This document shows positions 1 to 10,430 of a stretch of DNA of 64,000 nt, one piece after another. The DNA lies in assembly GCF_012910715.1 (NCBI RefSeq), contig NZ_JABBHF010000002.1:563001-627000 (forward strand). The letters run 5' to 3'. The stretch's first letter is position 1. Every line of letters starts with the position of its first letter. A model generated the notes under the pieces. The model saw only the letters and a list, made by a program, of their open reading frames with translations. It ran no database searches and was not told the origin of the DNA. Made by a program: the position numbers and the translations under genes. The DNA comes from Flavivirga algicola (GTDB lineage Bacteria > Bacteroidota > Bacteroidia > Flavobacteriales > Flavobacteriaceae).

Positions 1-2694
1 CCCTAAAGCGGCGTACCAATTCATCGATAAATCAAAGCCTTTATAGTCAGCGTTTAAGTTAAATCCTATCTCATATTCTGGCAAACCACTTCCAGAGTAT
101 ACTCTGTCTGCGTTAGTTATAGCTCCATCACCATTATTGTCTACAAATCTCACATCACCTAATTGAGGCTCTATATCAGTATCCAATAAACTATATTCAT
201 CTAATTCTTCTTGAGTCTTTATAATCCCATCTGTGGTATGCATAAAAAATGCGCCAGCTTCATACCCCTCAGCTAATACGGTTATTGGTGTACCTCTTAA
301 ACCAAAATCAATATTATAAATAGGCTCTTTATTTCCTTCAATTCTTGTGATTTTATTCTCATTAGTTGTAAACGTACCACCTAAAGTCATTTTTAATTTC
401 CCTAAATTGGGTCTATATCGGGCTGCAAACTCAAATCCTTTATTCGTCATATTACCAATATTCAAAACAACTGTTGCATTACGAAGACCGCTTGCAGAAG
501 GTGTTATCCCTATAGGAAATAACATATCTTCATTCGTTTTATCATAATACTCAGCTGCTAATGTTAATCTATTTTTAAAGAGCCCAATATCTACCCCTAT
601 GTTTTTTTGAATAGACGTTTCCCACTTTACATTTGGATTTGCAAAACCTGTTTGAATGGCACCATTAGCCAAATCACCTGTGCCTGATCCAAATACATAA
701 TCTATATTTGGTGTGATAGAAGCATCAAACGCATAATCTCCAAAACTTTCGTTACCTACTTCTCCATAACTTAACCTAAATTTTAAGCTGTTAATAACAT
801 TTTTGGTATGACTCCAAAACTTCTCATCAGACACATTCCAAGCAAAAGCTGCCGAAGGAAAAATATTTGATCTATTGTTTTTTCCAAATCTGGAAGAAGC
901 GTCTCTTCTAACACTAGAACTTAAAAGGTACCTACCTTTATACCCATATTGTATTCTAGCAATGACACCTAAAATTGTATGTTCTCTATCACGACCCGAA
1001 CCTACTTGGGGGTTTTCACTAGTACCATTAAGTGTTTTAATACTATTGTTAAGTACACCATCTCTTTGAGCAAAGAAGCGTTCCGTATGGTAATCCTCCC
1101 ATGTCATACCAGCTGTAAAGGTAAAATCATGAATATCTTCAATATTAAACTTATAGGTGCCGTAGAGGTCAAAACTTTGGTTTTTGGTTCTCGCTGCATC
1201 GTTTCTTACGTTACTGCTTGAAGGTGGACTCCAGTCAACATTACCACCATTAATTTGTAATACTTGTCGAAATGGATTAAATCTACGCTCAAATAAATTA
1301 TTAGTTGATAAACCATACCTTCCTGTTAAACGCATACCTTCAAAAATATCATAATTAATATTTATGTTTGTCTGTGTCCTAACGACATCTTGATGTCTTT
1401 CGTTTTCAAAAGAATTTAATACAAAATTTGCTCTATTACCATTTTCACCGCCAAGATTTACTACGACCTCATCTGGTTCTAGTGTCGTTAAATCTTGATT
1501 GTAAGGCCTATATCTTATCAGTTGGTTTATTAAACCTCCAGGTGTAAATTCTCTACGCTCAGAATTTAAAGATATATTGGCTCTAATATCCCATTTACCA
1601 TGCTTATAATTTGTATTAGCTCTTATATTAAACCTATCGAAACTAGCCCCTACCTGTGATCCTTTTTCTTGAAAAAAACCAGTACTCACACTATATGTAA
1701 TATCTTTGGATCCTCCAGAAATAGAAACGAAATGGTTTTGCGTGGGTTGATCGTCTATAACAACATTATTAAATAAATTTGTGTTTAGCTGTAATCTGGA
1801 TGCTCCCCCCAAACCAATGATATCTATTTCATCGTCTCCAAGGCCACCACTTACATTTCTCCTTGCTATAAGATCAAAATAGGTTTGCTGGTTAGCATTC
1901 ATCAATCTTACTGCGGTTCTATCTAAACGCTTAATCCCGTAATTTGAATTAGCACGAACAGATAAGCTTCCTGCCTGACCTTGCTTTGTTGTGATTAAAA
2001 TAACTCCTGCAGCTCCACGGGTACCATATATAGCTGTAGAGGCTGCATCTTTTAAAACATCTATAGACTGAATTTCATTTGGACTGATTAAAGGGTTACC
2101 TTCTTGAATTAAACCATCTACAACATATAATGGTTCACTATCTCCAGCAACTGATGTAATACCTCTAATTAAAATTTGAGAGGGTGCTCCTGGTTCTGGA
2201 GAAGATATGACGTTAACTCCAGGCATTTGCCCTTGTAATGCAATACCTAAATCTGAAGTTACTATTTGCTCTATATCTTCTGCTTTTACACTTGACACAG
2301 CTCCAGTCACCTCCTTTTTCTTTACAGTTCCATAACCAATAACAACAACTTCCTCTAAGTCTTCCAAACTAGGAGATAAGCTAATATTCATCTCTGTTCC
2401 TGTCACCTCCACGGTTTTTGATTCCATCCCTAAATAAGATACATAGAGTTGGTCTCCTAATTTAGTCCTAATGGAGAAGAGACCGTCAAAATCTGTAACG
2501 GCTCCATTAGAAGTTCCTTTAACAATAACAGCAACGCCTGGTATAGGCAACCCATCTTCTGAATTAGTTACCGTACCACTTACATTTATTTGTTGAGATT
2601 GGGCTTGGATACTAAAACTTAGTGAAAAGATAAAAGCAAATAGCAATAGTTTGCTCCATCCTTTCCTTCTCTGATTTTTTTTGTTCAATTTCAT
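1..2694 (-). CDS. SusC-like TonB-dependent outer-membrane receptor (C-terminus beyond the left edge)
   Basis: Outer-membrane TonB-dependent transporter of the SusC/RagA type, which imports oligosaccharides together with a SusD lipoprotein. Reading the minus strand from the ATG at 2694 gives 898 open codons to the window edge. Visible in order are a signal peptide ending near SIQAQSQ, a carboxypeptidase-regulatory-like domain (residues about 25-105, with GLPIPGVAVIVKGT), the TonB box/plug (EEVVVIGYGTVKKKEVTGAV, then GAAGVILITTKQG) and the start of the barrel. Unlike the other two SusC proteins here it has no STN domain, so it should not be driven by a sigma/FecR pair. Its SusD partner would lie past the left edge. 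Family assignment is firm; the ligand is inferred from context to be a galactan oligosaccharide. Confidence 0.95.
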   Translation of the reverse strand, partial: MKLNKKNQRRKGWSKLLLFAFIFSLSFSIQAQSQQINVSGTVTNSEDGLPIPGVAVIVKGTSNGAVTDFDGLFSIRTKLGDQLYVSYLGMESKTVEVTGTEMNISLSPSLEDLEEVVVIGYGTVKKKEVTGAVSSVKAEDIEQIVTSDLGIALQGQMPGVNVISSPEPGAPSQILIRGITSVAGDSEPLYVVDGLIQEGNPLISPNEIQSIDVLKDAASTAIYGTRGAAGVILITTKQGQAGSLSVRANSNYGIKRLDRTAVRLMNANQQTYFDLIARRNVSGGLGDDEIDIIGLGGASRLQLNTNLFNNVVIDDQPTQNHFVSISGGSKDITYSVSTGFFQEKGSQVGASFDRFNIRANTNYKHGKWDIRANISLNSERREFTPGGLINQLIRYRPYNQDLTTLEPDEVVVNLGGENGNRANFVLNSFENERHQDVVRTQTNININYDIFEGMRLTGRYGLSTNNLFERRFNPFRQVLQINGGNVDWSPPSSSNVRNDAARTKNQSFDLYGTYKFNIEDIHDFTFTAGMTWEDYHTERFFAQRDGVLNNSIKTLNGTSENPQVGSGRDREHTILGVIARIQYGYKGRYLLSSSVRRDASSRFGKNNRSNIFPSAAFAWNVSDEKFWSHTKNVINSLKFRLSYGEVGNESFGDYAFDASITPNIDYVFGSGTGDLANGAIQTGFANPNVKWETSIQKNIGVDIGLFKNRLTLAAEYYDKTNEDMLFPIGITPSASGLRNATVVLNIGNMTNKGFEFAARYRPNLGKLKMTLGGTFTTNENKITRIEGNKEPIYNIDFGLRGTPITVLAEGYEAGAFFMHTTDGIIKTQEELDEYSLLDTDIEPQLGDVRFVDNNGDGAITNADRVYSGSGLPEYEIGFNLNADYKGFDLSMNWYAALG

Positions 2695-2799
2695 TTAGTT
2701 TAGTTTTCTACGTTAGTTTATAATTTGGTTTATTATGCTTTACTTAAAATCATTTTTTAAATAGTTATTCAATTCATATATATTATTTTTTTGTTAGAC

Positions 2800-4707
2800 T
2801 TATTTAAATGCTATACTATTTGCCGCAGCATCTGTTTCCAATATGTTCGTTGCTTTACCAGAATAAGTATTGTTTTCAAAAATTATATTCTTGGATGATT
2901 TAACCTTTACAGCTGAGTTTTCTGGAAATAATTGAGGAAATGTTCCAGAATTTGTAATGGTATTATTAGTAAACTTTAAGCCTTCAGCATTTGCAATCTC
3001 GAGAATTAAATTATCAAAATGATTGAAGGTATTATTATCAATTTCAATATTTCTAAATGCGATGTTTTGGTTATCATCATCTGTCACAAATCTTATAACT
3101 CCTCTATTAAATCCGCTGTGTTGACTGTCTTGAAACACATTGTTTCTAATAGTCACATTAGCAGCATTTCCAGACTCAAACCAATAACTACTTTCAACAG
3201 GAATTAATATAGCCTCCATTTCAGTATTGAAAAAGTTATCTTCAATGACAGTATTCACCGGATTTGAAATCAACAACCCTCTTGCCCTATTTTTACTGAT
3301 GTTACAATTCTTAACCAACAAATCTGGATAGCCGCTTAGATTTTCAATTAAATCTCCCGATTTTATCTCTTTTGGCAAAGCTTTGTTAAATGTTACTATT
3401 TGATATCTGCTATTGAGGTATTCTATTTTTTTAACTGTGTTTTTTTCATATGGGAAAAACGAATTATCTAGTCTTACAAATCCAATAGTGTCATTAGGTT
3501 GCGCTATCACAAAACCTTTTTGTTGATGATGCATCATTCGTACTCCAATTTTATTATCACCTAACACATCTACTATTTTTTGATAAGTTCCATGTACATT
3601 GGTTGCATCATCTAATTGGTTATTAAAAGTGCAATTCTTAAGTACAACCTTACCTCTACACCCTACAAAATGGGTTGCATCTGCAGTGGTGGATACCATA
3701 CGTCCGTTGGATGGCGTAATATTAAAACTATCTAATATTAAATCTGCTGAATTCTCTGCAATGATCCCCATACCTCCTGCATGATGTATATTAATATTTG
3801 TTCCATTGAATCCATTAGTGTGAGTGACTCTAAATGCAGGTGACACACGATTAAATCCTTGCTCCCCTTTCATAGTTAAAATCATCCCTACTGGAGGCAG
3901 CTTCTTTTTGTGATTGTGGATACGTACCAACCCTGGTTTTAACTGTTCAACGTGTATTCTTGCTTCTAACCCTATATCCTTATATTCCGGAGCTCGTTCA
4001 TCATTTATATATTTGTATTTGATATTTTCTATACCATTATATGTGGTTGTTCGTTTTTTGACTGTAATTCCTGTATAAGTTTCTGTATTAAATGCAATTG
4101 CCGAACGATTTGGATCATATAAAATTGACTGTCCTAAACTATGCTCATAATAGGGCTTGATGAAATAAATTTGACCATTTCTAATTTCATAAGGGTATTC
4201 ATCTGAAATTTCCATATCAAATGTTTTGTTTTTATCATCGTTAGCAACAATAAGTCCTTCGCTATGAAATGGCTCTGCCCAATCTATGGTTAAATTTTTT
4301 ATTGATATGTTCTCACTTTCTTCGACTAAAAAAGGAATCATAACTCCATGAAAAATAAATGTAGACCCTTGGCCATCTATTGTTAAATTTTTGAAGTTTT
4401 TAATAGGAAATGGCGTACTTACCATTAAATCACAATGGTTAGATATGTAAACAAATTTTTCATAACCTTTATCAGGATAAAAATGATAAGTACCTTTTTC
4501 AAACTTTATTTCCGATATAGGGTTATTTTCTTTAGTATCTAAGAAGCGCTGTAAAACCTTTGGTGTTGCATCTTCTGAAATACTTAAATCAAATACTATG
4601 GTTTCTCCTTTTTTAGAGGTTGAAAAGCAACTCATTATCACAAAAACAAGTGTACATGTAAGAATAATCGAGAGTTTAAAAGTCTGATTATTGGGTCTAG
4701 ATTTCAT
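2800..4707 (-). CDS. GH110 family alpha-1,3-galactosidase, lipoprotein
   Basis: Predicted exo-acting alpha-1,3-galactosidase with a right-handed parallel beta-helix fold. The 635-residue protein starts with a lipoprotein signal (IMSC, Cys27). It then shows the GH110 pattern I recall from Bacteroides enzymes: an YISNH segment near residue 85, DGQGSTFIFHG near 111-121, ENISIKNLTIDWAEP near 131-145, and repeated short N-rich coils typical of a beta-helix to the end. In lambda-carrageenan, alpha-galactose is linked 1,3 to beta-galactose, which suits this activity once sulfates are removed. It is the last enzyme before the edge SusC and has its own upstream 21-bp-repeat element at 4855-4883. Family is likely; substrate is inferred. 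Confidence 0.8.
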   Translation of the reverse strand: MKSRPNNQTFKLSIILTCTLVFVIMSCFSTSKKGETIVFDLSISEDATPKVLQRFLDTKENNPISEIKFEKGTYHFYPDKGYEKFVYISNHCDLMVSTPFPIKNFKNLTIDGQGSTFIFHGVMIPFLVEESENISIKNLTIDWAEPFHSEGLIVANDDKNKTFDMEISDEYPYEIRNGQIYFIKPYYEHSLGQSILYDPNRSAIAFNTETYTGITVKKRTTTYNGIENIKYKYINDERAPEYKDIGLEARIHVEQLKPGLVRIHNHKKKLPPVGMILTMKGEQGFNRVSPAFRVTHTNGFNGTNINIHHAGGMGIIAENSADLILDSFNITPSNGRMVSTTADATHFVGCRGKVVLKNCTFNNQLDDATNVHGTYQKIVDVLGDNKIGVRMMHHQQKGFVIAQPNDTIGFVRLDNSFFPYEKNTVKKIEYLNSRYQIVTFNKALPKEIKSGDLIENLSGYPDLLVKNCNISKNRARGLLISNPVNTVIEDNFFNTEMEAILIPVESSYWFESGNAANVTIRNNVFQDSQHSGFNRGVIRFVTDDDNQNIAFRNIEIDNNTFNHFDNLILEIANAEGLKFTNNTITNSGTFPQLFPENSAVKVKSSKNIIFENNTYSGKATNILETDAAANSIAFK

Positions 4708-4854
4708 ATAATTATATTAAAGTTTGAAATGTAAATTTTAGTTTTTTTTTACCGCATCCTGTCAATTTTAGTAAATATGATGTCGTTTTTTGTAAAAACC
4801 TGATATTTAAAGGGCTCAGCATGAATCATTACAATATTCATAAAATAGATATTG

Positions 4855-4883
4855 GTTAATTTCCCTTCTCTATTCGCGAATAC
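4855..4883 (-). promoter_or_regulatory. Putative activator site A (21-bp direct repeat, central AGAGA)
   Basis: In the sense of the GH110 gene the element reads ATTCGC, 15 bp including AATAGAGAAG, then ATTAAC; the two hexamers begin exactly 21 bp apart. It lies 148 bp before the GH110 start. It is one of seven similar elements (see 16759, 27553, 31413, 33845, 40104, 45959). Found by eye; no motif search was possible. Confidence 0.5.
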
Positions 4884-4957
4884 TTATAAGTTGAATTGCT
4901 CTACTAAGGAAATTGCTCACTGCAAGCATAATTTAAAAGCTACAAGGAGATTGATTC

Positions 4958-6121
4958 TTAGTCTTTTAAATTCGAGTCATCGAAGATCTTTTTAAAAAAC
5001 ATTAAAGCTCTATGAGCAGTTTTTGTGTTCATATAAAACACATGGCCTTTATTTTCTAAGAATTCCAATTCGCAGGATACGTTGTTTTCTGTAAATCTAT
5101 CACACAAATCTTTTGCATCTAATGGAGATACCAGTTTATCATTATCCCCATGTAACAATAATACAGGTGCATCGTCTGGTGAAATAAATCTATATGGTGA
5201 AATTTGGTCGTACCAATCAGGTTTTTCTCCTTTTGTCCACGGCCAAGAATAGCGAACACCAGTAAGTGCTGGCGTCGCAAAACCAGCAGCTGCTTGAATT
5301 TTACTTGAAAAACTCTGGTTTCCTCCATATCCTTCAAATACTTTTTCACTATTTGTTGTTGCCAAAATAACACTTAACATGGCCCCTGCAGAACCCCCGC
5401 TAGCACCAATTTGATCTGGGTTAATTCCGTAACGCTTAGCATTTGCACGTACCCATCTTACAGCAGCTTTGGTATCCCTTACACAGTCTACTGCATTATC
5501 AACAGCATTTAACATACGATAATCAATAGTTGCTGCTGCCACCCCATTACTAGCAAAGTATTGTGCATGGCCTTCCATCCAAGCACGCTTATGAACTGCT
5601 AAACCTCCTCCATGTATAAAAATAACACACGGAACAGATTCCCCACTTGTATTAAGTGGCATAAACAAGTCTAGTTTTTGACTGTACCTATCGACTGTAG
5701 AATAAGTCAAATTTCGATACGATCTAAAACTATTGCCATTAACTGTAAATGTTGGTGCATCACTAATTAATTCAAAACCTAGAATATTAGCTGACTTATA
5801 GAATTCCTTATGATTTTTTGATAAAAGATTGTTCCTTAGGCAGCTTTCAGTAAACTTTTTTAAAGCCTTTTCTGGTTTCGGAACTTTAGGGTTATCATAA
5901 TAGAGGTATCTAATATAGCTCCATCTAATTTGATAATATGCATCATTTAAGTCTTTGATATATTTTTTTTCATTCTTTAAAAAGTTTGAATAGGGCTCTA
6001 TTTCTTGTACTCTGGAAATGGCTTTCCTATATAACTTTTTATCATCTTCTGGTTGCCATTTTATACTACTGCATGAAGCAAAAAAAACTGAAATGATGAT
6101 CAAGAAAAAAGCCCTTTTCAT
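4958..6121 (-). CDS. Alpha/beta-hydrolase esterase of the BD-FAE/carboxylesterase type, lipoprotein
   Basis: Probable carbohydrate esterase that removes acyl groups. The 387-residue protein has a lipoprotein signal (FASCSS, Cys17). From about residue 160 it has an alpha/beta-hydrolase domain: oxyanion motif FIHGGG near 168-173, nucleophile motif GASGGSAG near 240-247, an acid region LLHGDND near 323-329 and the catalytic His in ENKGHVFY near the C-terminus. The first ~150 residues are helical, charged and not recognised. It is 33 bp downstream of the GH2 gene, so probably in the same operon. The acyl substrate cannot be read from sequence; acetylation or another ester on the galactan is an inference. 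Confidence 0.8.
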   Translation of the reverse strand: MKRAFFLIIISVFFASCSSIKWQPEDDKKLYRKAISRVQEIEPYSNFLKNEKKYIKDLNDAYYQIRWSYIRYLYYDNPKVPKPEKALKKFTESCLRNNLLSKNHKEFYKSANILGFELISDAPTFTVNGNSFRSYRNLTYSTVDRYSQKLDLFMPLNTSGESVPCVIFIHGGGLAVHKRAWMEGHAQYFASNGVAAATIDYRMLNAVDNAVDCVRDTKAAVRWVRANAKRYGINPDQIGASGGSAGAMLSVILATTNSEKVFEGYGGNQSFSSKIQAAAGFATPALTGVRYSWPWTKGEKPDWYDQISPYRFISPDDAPVLLLHGDNDKLVSPLDAKDLCDRFTENNVSCELEFLENKGHVFYMNTKTAHRALMFFKKIFDDSNLKD

Positions 6122-6154
6122 ATGAATTTAAATTTAAAAAAATTACAACGGCAT

Positions 6155-7951
6155 CTATTTTATAGTATCGTAATATGCTTTCATAACATACCAAGCTTTT
6201 TTTCTATAACCTTGCTCTGAAAGCAAACCTTTTCTATTCCAATAATCTTGATATATGGGGTGCAAACGTAAGGGTGACCTAAAATCAATAAGTGTCCAAG
6301 GGCACGTACCACTTAAAAAAGGAATGTTTTTTTGCATGGTTATTTGTTTACGATAGAATGTTTCTTGAAATTCTTCCGACCATGATGAAGTATCATCATT
6401 TGATCCATGATGACCATATAACGCCTCTGCTCCAAACTCAGATATTATCAATGGCTTATTGTATTCGCTTTTCCAAACGATGTCTTCTGGAGAAACTGTC
6501 CACCCATTATACCATCCAAGATACTGATTCATGCCAATAACATCTAAGGCTTCTATCAAATCGTCTTTGATAGTAAATACGTTTCCTTTTTTCTCATATT
6601 TATTTAAAGCTGTACTCACAAGACGTGTATTGTCAATAACCCTACACGAGTCTACTAAAGATTTTAATACAGATGTACGCGTATGATTTGGGTACGTTTC
6701 ATTGGACACACTCCAAATAATGACTGCACAGCGGTTTTTATCCCTTCTCAACATTTCTGTTAACTGCTTATTTGCTAATGTAACCGTTTTTTTATTCCCA
6801 AAACTTATCCCTTGAAAAACAGGTATTTCTTCCCAAAGCATAAACCCCATTTCTTCAGCAAGACGAACCACATATTCATTTTGAGGATAATGTGCCGTTC
6901 TAATAAAGTTACAACCTAATTCTTGAGCCATATTTAGATGCTTTTTTGCATCTTCTTTAGTGTAAGCTCTAGATGCTCTTTCAGAAGCTTCTTCATGAAA
7001 ATTTACACCTTTCAAAAAAATAGGTTGGCCATTCAATATAATTTCAGTGCCGTTGGTACTGATACTTCTAAAACCTATATGCTCTTCAATACTATCTGTT
7101 TCAGATTGAATGATAACTCTATAAAGCTTCGGATTAGAAGGACTCCATAACTCTAGTTTTTTATCAATACTAATTTTAGCATTTCCTTTATGGTCTGTAG
7201 TAGCCGTATGATTGATTTTAGCTTCTGGTATTTTAATACTAATTTTCTGTAAAAGCTTAGAACCGTTTAGTTGAATATACCCTTCTATTCTTTTACCAGA
7301 GCCTTTCTTAAGCTGCACAAAATAATCTTCAATAAATGTTTCATTGGTTTCAACAAGTCTTACATCCCTTGTAATACCTCCATAATTTACCCAATCATAG
7401 CCCAAAGCAGGAACTCCTTCCTTTTGTCTGCGATTATTAACTCTTATAATAATTGCGTTTTCACCATCTTTAACCTTATTGGTAATTTCAAATTGAAAAG
7501 GCGTGAAACCTCCTTCGTGGCTGCCTAGTTTTTCTGAATTTAAAAAAACATCCGACACGTAATTGACAGCATCAAAGTACAAGAATAAACGTTTACCTTT
7601 TTTTTTCTTAACGTTTATTACCTTTTTATACCAAACGGTAGATTCATAAAATTTCAACTCGGGTCTTTGCGAATTAAAATCACCAGGTACATTTAGCGTA
7701 TTACTTGAAATAAAAGCATATTCTGTTCTGTGATCTTTATTATTCGGAACATCTTTATATAAAGATTTCCATTTCTTAATACCAACATCTACTGGGTCTA
7801 TAATACATTCCCATTTACCATTAAGACTGATTTGTGATCGATTTGGTATATTAACCATAAAATCTTGAGCCTTTAGGCCTGTAATCGCAGCAAAAAAGCA
7901 CATGGTTATTAGGCAAAACCGCTTTAAAGCTTTTACCAATCTCATATCCAT
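6155..7951 (-). CDS. GH2 beta-glucuronidase-like glycoside hydrolase
   Basis: Retaining exo-glycosidase with a Sec signal ending near ITGLKAQ. Domain order is the GH2 jelly roll (about 35-200), immunoglobulin-like sandwich (200-295) and TIM barrel (300-598). The acid/base is Glu418 in IIWSVSNETY and the nucleophile is Glu505 in PLIISEFGAEA. At 598 residues it has the length of beta-glucuronidases, and WNRKG (571-575) carries the Asn-x-Lys-Gly motif that binds the carboxylate in that subgroup (from memory of E. coli GusA). I therefore favour a uronidase over a beta-galactosidase. It is in an operon with the DUF5703 gene (30 bp gap) and the esterase. Confidence 0.85.
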   Translation of the reverse strand: MDMRLVKALKRFCLITMCFFAAITGLKAQDFMVNIPNRSQISLNGKWECIIDPVDVGIKKWKSLYKDVPNNKDHRTEYAFISSNTLNVPGDFNSQRPELKFYESTVWYKKVINVKKKKGKRLFLYFDAVNYVSDVFLNSEKLGSHEGGFTPFQFEITNKVKDGENAIIIRVNNRRQKEGVPALGYDWVNYGGITRDVRLVETNETFIEDYFVQLKKGSGKRIEGYIQLNGSKLLQKISIKIPEAKINHTATTDHKGNAKISIDKKLELWSPSNPKLYRVIIQSETDSIEEHIGFRSISTNGTEIILNGQPIFLKGVNFHEEASERASRAYTKEDAKKHLNMAQELGCNFIRTAHYPQNEYVVRLAEEMGFMLWEEIPVFQGISFGNKKTVTLANKQLTEMLRRDKNRCAVIIWSVSNETYPNHTRTSVLKSLVDSCRVIDNTRLVSTALNKYEKKGNVFTIKDDLIEALDVIGMNQYLGWYNGWTVSPEDIVWKSEYNKPLIISEFGAEALYGHHGSNDDTSSWSEEFQETFYRKQITMQKNIPFLSGTCPWTLIDFRSPLRLHPIYQDYWNRKGLLSEQGYRKKAWYVMKAYYDTIK

Positions 7952-7981
7952 CTTTTCTAATTATGTTTCGTATTAAAAAGA

Positions 7982-10387
7982 CTAATTAATAATAACATCT
8001 TTCTTTCTCTCCTTTGGAAGCACCTCAAGATCTTTTATTTCTCCATTAACCACTTTGCCCGTAATAGTTGTTTGTTTTGGAGCGATCACTTTAAAGTTAC
8101 AATTCCAATCATCAGGCCACGTGGGCGTTAACACTATTTTATCATCAAGTGTTTGTACAAGCATTTCTTGCAATCCAACAGCACCTGTACCACCCCAGTT
8201 ATGGTCTGGTACCCAGTCATTCCCAGGCCCCCAGAAAGATGGAAAGCGAAATGGTCCATCAGCCAATGTTTTATAGGTTAAGTCTGCTGCTTTATCTACA
8301 ACTCCCATACGGGCAAAGGCCACATTTCCGTTGTTCCAGCTATGTACTACCTCCCAGGCATCTGGGGTTTGCCATGTATCCCAATGTTTATAAGTATTAA
8401 ATACATAATCCATTTCTTTATCTCCCTTTTCGATTTGATTGAATGGAAACATAGGATAGTTAATATATAATTCTGTTTTTTTCCACCAAGAATATGCAAC
8501 ACTACGTCCTGGGGGTATGACAACATCTCCATCAATGTCATCTAAGTGAAAATCTGGTATCGTTTTTTCAAAGTTTTTTATCTTATTTATACCTCCAAAA
8601 AACTTATCAACCCAGTCTTGGGGTAGTTTTTGTACACCTTTTGCAACTGCTTTTAGACCAGCCAAATCTGGAACAGGATTGCTAACGTAATAGTGCGATT
8701 CACAAGCCGCTGCAGGGAAAATTATAAGTTTCCCATCTGGATCAAGTTCCTGCCAATTCGCATTATATTTGGCTTTATGACGGTAATAATTATCAAAGAA
8801 ATCAATGGTTCCTTTTACAATGGGCAGCCATTTAGAAATATCTCGCCCTGAATAGCGATGGTATTCAAGAATCATATATGAAAATTCCAACATGGCTGTA
8901 TGATGATGAATGGTACACCAATTTGTAGACAACCCCTGTTCTATCCAATCTGGTCGTTTTCTTTGTTCATCATAAACCTCTTTAAAACCGTAATGCATTG
9001 GCATTGGTAATCCGTACACTGTCCCTACTTCCTCAAACACCCAACCTTCAAATCCGTAGTTCTCCGATACTCTTAGTTTTCCAACTTCCAAAGTTCTTTC
9101 GAAAAAATCGAATTGGGATTCCATATGTTCAAAATCTCCCCATTTCAACATAGGCCAGTATACCCAACGTTGGTTTTGCAGGGTGTAATTACCCCCACTC
9201 CAACAACGCCAATCTGGATGGAACGGAAATCTTTTGGTTACTAAACTGGGGTCGAAACTTATTAAACCACCATTAAACATCGTAGGGTTCTCTCCGTAAG
9301 CATTTAGGGCCGTCATGTACCTAAATAAATTATAATTTCTTCCCATCCGCCAAATGGAATCGTTTTCGTCTTTCTTGGGGTTTAAAACCATATAACTTTT
9401 TTCCCAAAACGCTTTCCACCATTTTGTATTTGATTTCCAGGCTTCTGCCATACTTACTTTATCCTCCTTAATGTCCTCAATTTCATCTAACCATTTAGAG
9501 GCCGTACTACAATGACTATTATGAAAAACAAGTTCTATATGTTGCTTCTTTGTTGGTTTTTTAGACTTATAACGCCATCCCGTAAAATTGGTTAATGTGT
9601 ACTTACCCTCTACTTTCTGATCATAAATTAAGTTATCAGCTCCCATCCAGCCTCCCCAGACCAAATCTTTTAAGGGATCGTAATATTTTCCATAATGCTC
9701 CCCCAAACCTGTTATTTCATAAGCCAATTTACTGGTCAATTTTTCTTCTGGGTTTATATGATAAAATGAAAAACCTGTATCCTCTTGCTTAAAATTATCT
9801 GGCTCTAGAATCACATCATGTGCCCAGCCACCTGTGTCCCACCAGCCCCAACGATCTTTTATCTTTTTATCCATATTTAGTTTACGAGGTTTGGTACGCC
9901 ATGATTCAAACTGAGAATAGTATGTGATTGCTTTGGAAGATTTACACTCTACATGAATTTTTGGTCGATTTACCTCAGACCAAATTTTAAATGTCACCAT
10001 ACCATGTTGCGGATGATTTGCAGAAACCTCAACATAACTTTCACTTAATTTTAATTCTTGACGGAAAGTTGCGGCGCCATCAAAAATGTTTGGTTCTGTC
10101 CAAATCCTTACTCTACCTAGCTTTGGAAAACCATTATATTCATCATGTACCCCACTACGCTGCATGTAAAACAACAGTTCATTTCCTTCTACCCATACAT
10201 TCATTCCAATATCGCCTCCACCAACGGGCATCGAACCTGCGGCATCTTTACTCTGACTATCCCATACGACATTATACATATCGGGATAGTCTACTTTTTT
10301 TTGTGCTTCTATATTTGGTACTATGGTTATAAAAAGCAAAAGAAAGAGGTATCTTTTGGTTAATGATCGCTTAGCTTTAATTCTCAT
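7982..10387 (-). CDS. DUF5703 protein with six-hairpin (alpha/alpha)6 glycosidase-like domain, copy 1
   Basis: Secreted 801-residue protein of uncharacterised specificity. After a signal peptide ending near NIEAQKK there is an N-terminal beta-sandwich of the DUF5703 type with SMPVGGGDIGMNVWVEG (52-68), which resembles the MPVGNG start of GH95 enzymes. A Trp-rich helical region follows, including RAWG/CWSGGNYTLQNQRWVYWP-type segments, and near the C-terminus the motif GPGNDWVPDHNWGG. These features point to a clan of alpha-fucosidase/galactosidase-like six-hairpin enzymes, but no catalytic residue can be assigned with confidence. A paralog with the same motifs lies at 28111-30525. It sits between two GH2 genes in one operon, so it probably acts on the same oligosaccharide. 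Confidence 0.7.
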   Translation of the reverse strand: MRIKAKRSLTKRYLFLLLFITIVPNIEAQKKVDYPDMYNVVWDSQSKDAAGSMPVGGGDIGMNVWVEGNELLFYMQRSGVHDEYNGFPKLGRVRIWTEPNIFDGAATFRQELKLSESYVEVSANHPQHGMVTFKIWSEVNRPKIHVECKSSKAITYYSQFESWRTKPRKLNMDKKIKDRWGWWDTGGWAHDVILEPDNFKQEDTGFSFYHINPEEKLTSKLAYEITGLGEHYGKYYDPLKDLVWGGWMGADNLIYDQKVEGKYTLTNFTGWRYKSKKPTKKQHIELVFHNSHCSTASKWLDEIEDIKEDKVSMAEAWKSNTKWWKAFWEKSYMVLNPKKDENDSIWRMGRNYNLFRYMTALNAYGENPTMFNGGLISFDPSLVTKRFPFHPDWRCWSGGNYTLQNQRWVYWPMLKWGDFEHMESQFDFFERTLEVGKLRVSENYGFEGWVFEEVGTVYGLPMPMHYGFKEVYDEQRKRPDWIEQGLSTNWCTIHHHTAMLEFSYMILEYHRYSGRDISKWLPIVKGTIDFFDNYYRHKAKYNANWQELDPDGKLIIFPAAACESHYYVSNPVPDLAGLKAVAKGVQKLPQDWVDKFFGGINKIKNFEKTIPDFHLDDIDGDVVIPPGRSVAYSWWKKTELYINYPMFPFNQIEKGDKEMDYVFNTYKHWDTWQTPDAWEVVHSWNNGNVAFARMGVVDKAADLTYKTLADGPFRFPSFWGPGNDWVPDHNWGGTGAVGLQEMLVQTLDDKIVLTPTWPDDWNCNFKVIAPKQTTITGKVVNGEIKDLEVLPKERKKDVIIN

Positions 10388-10430
10388 TTTTATATTTTTT
10401 AGTTATGATTTATATTTTTTAAACTCAAAT

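Noticed and set aside
347-1221. Several plus-strand ORFs of 60-80 codons
   Set aside because: They are antisense to the edge SusC gene, which has full domain structure over the whole stretch.
9991-10363. Plus-strand ORFs of 72 and 113 codons
   Set aside because: They lie antisense to the DUF5703 gene and show no start signal or family motif.
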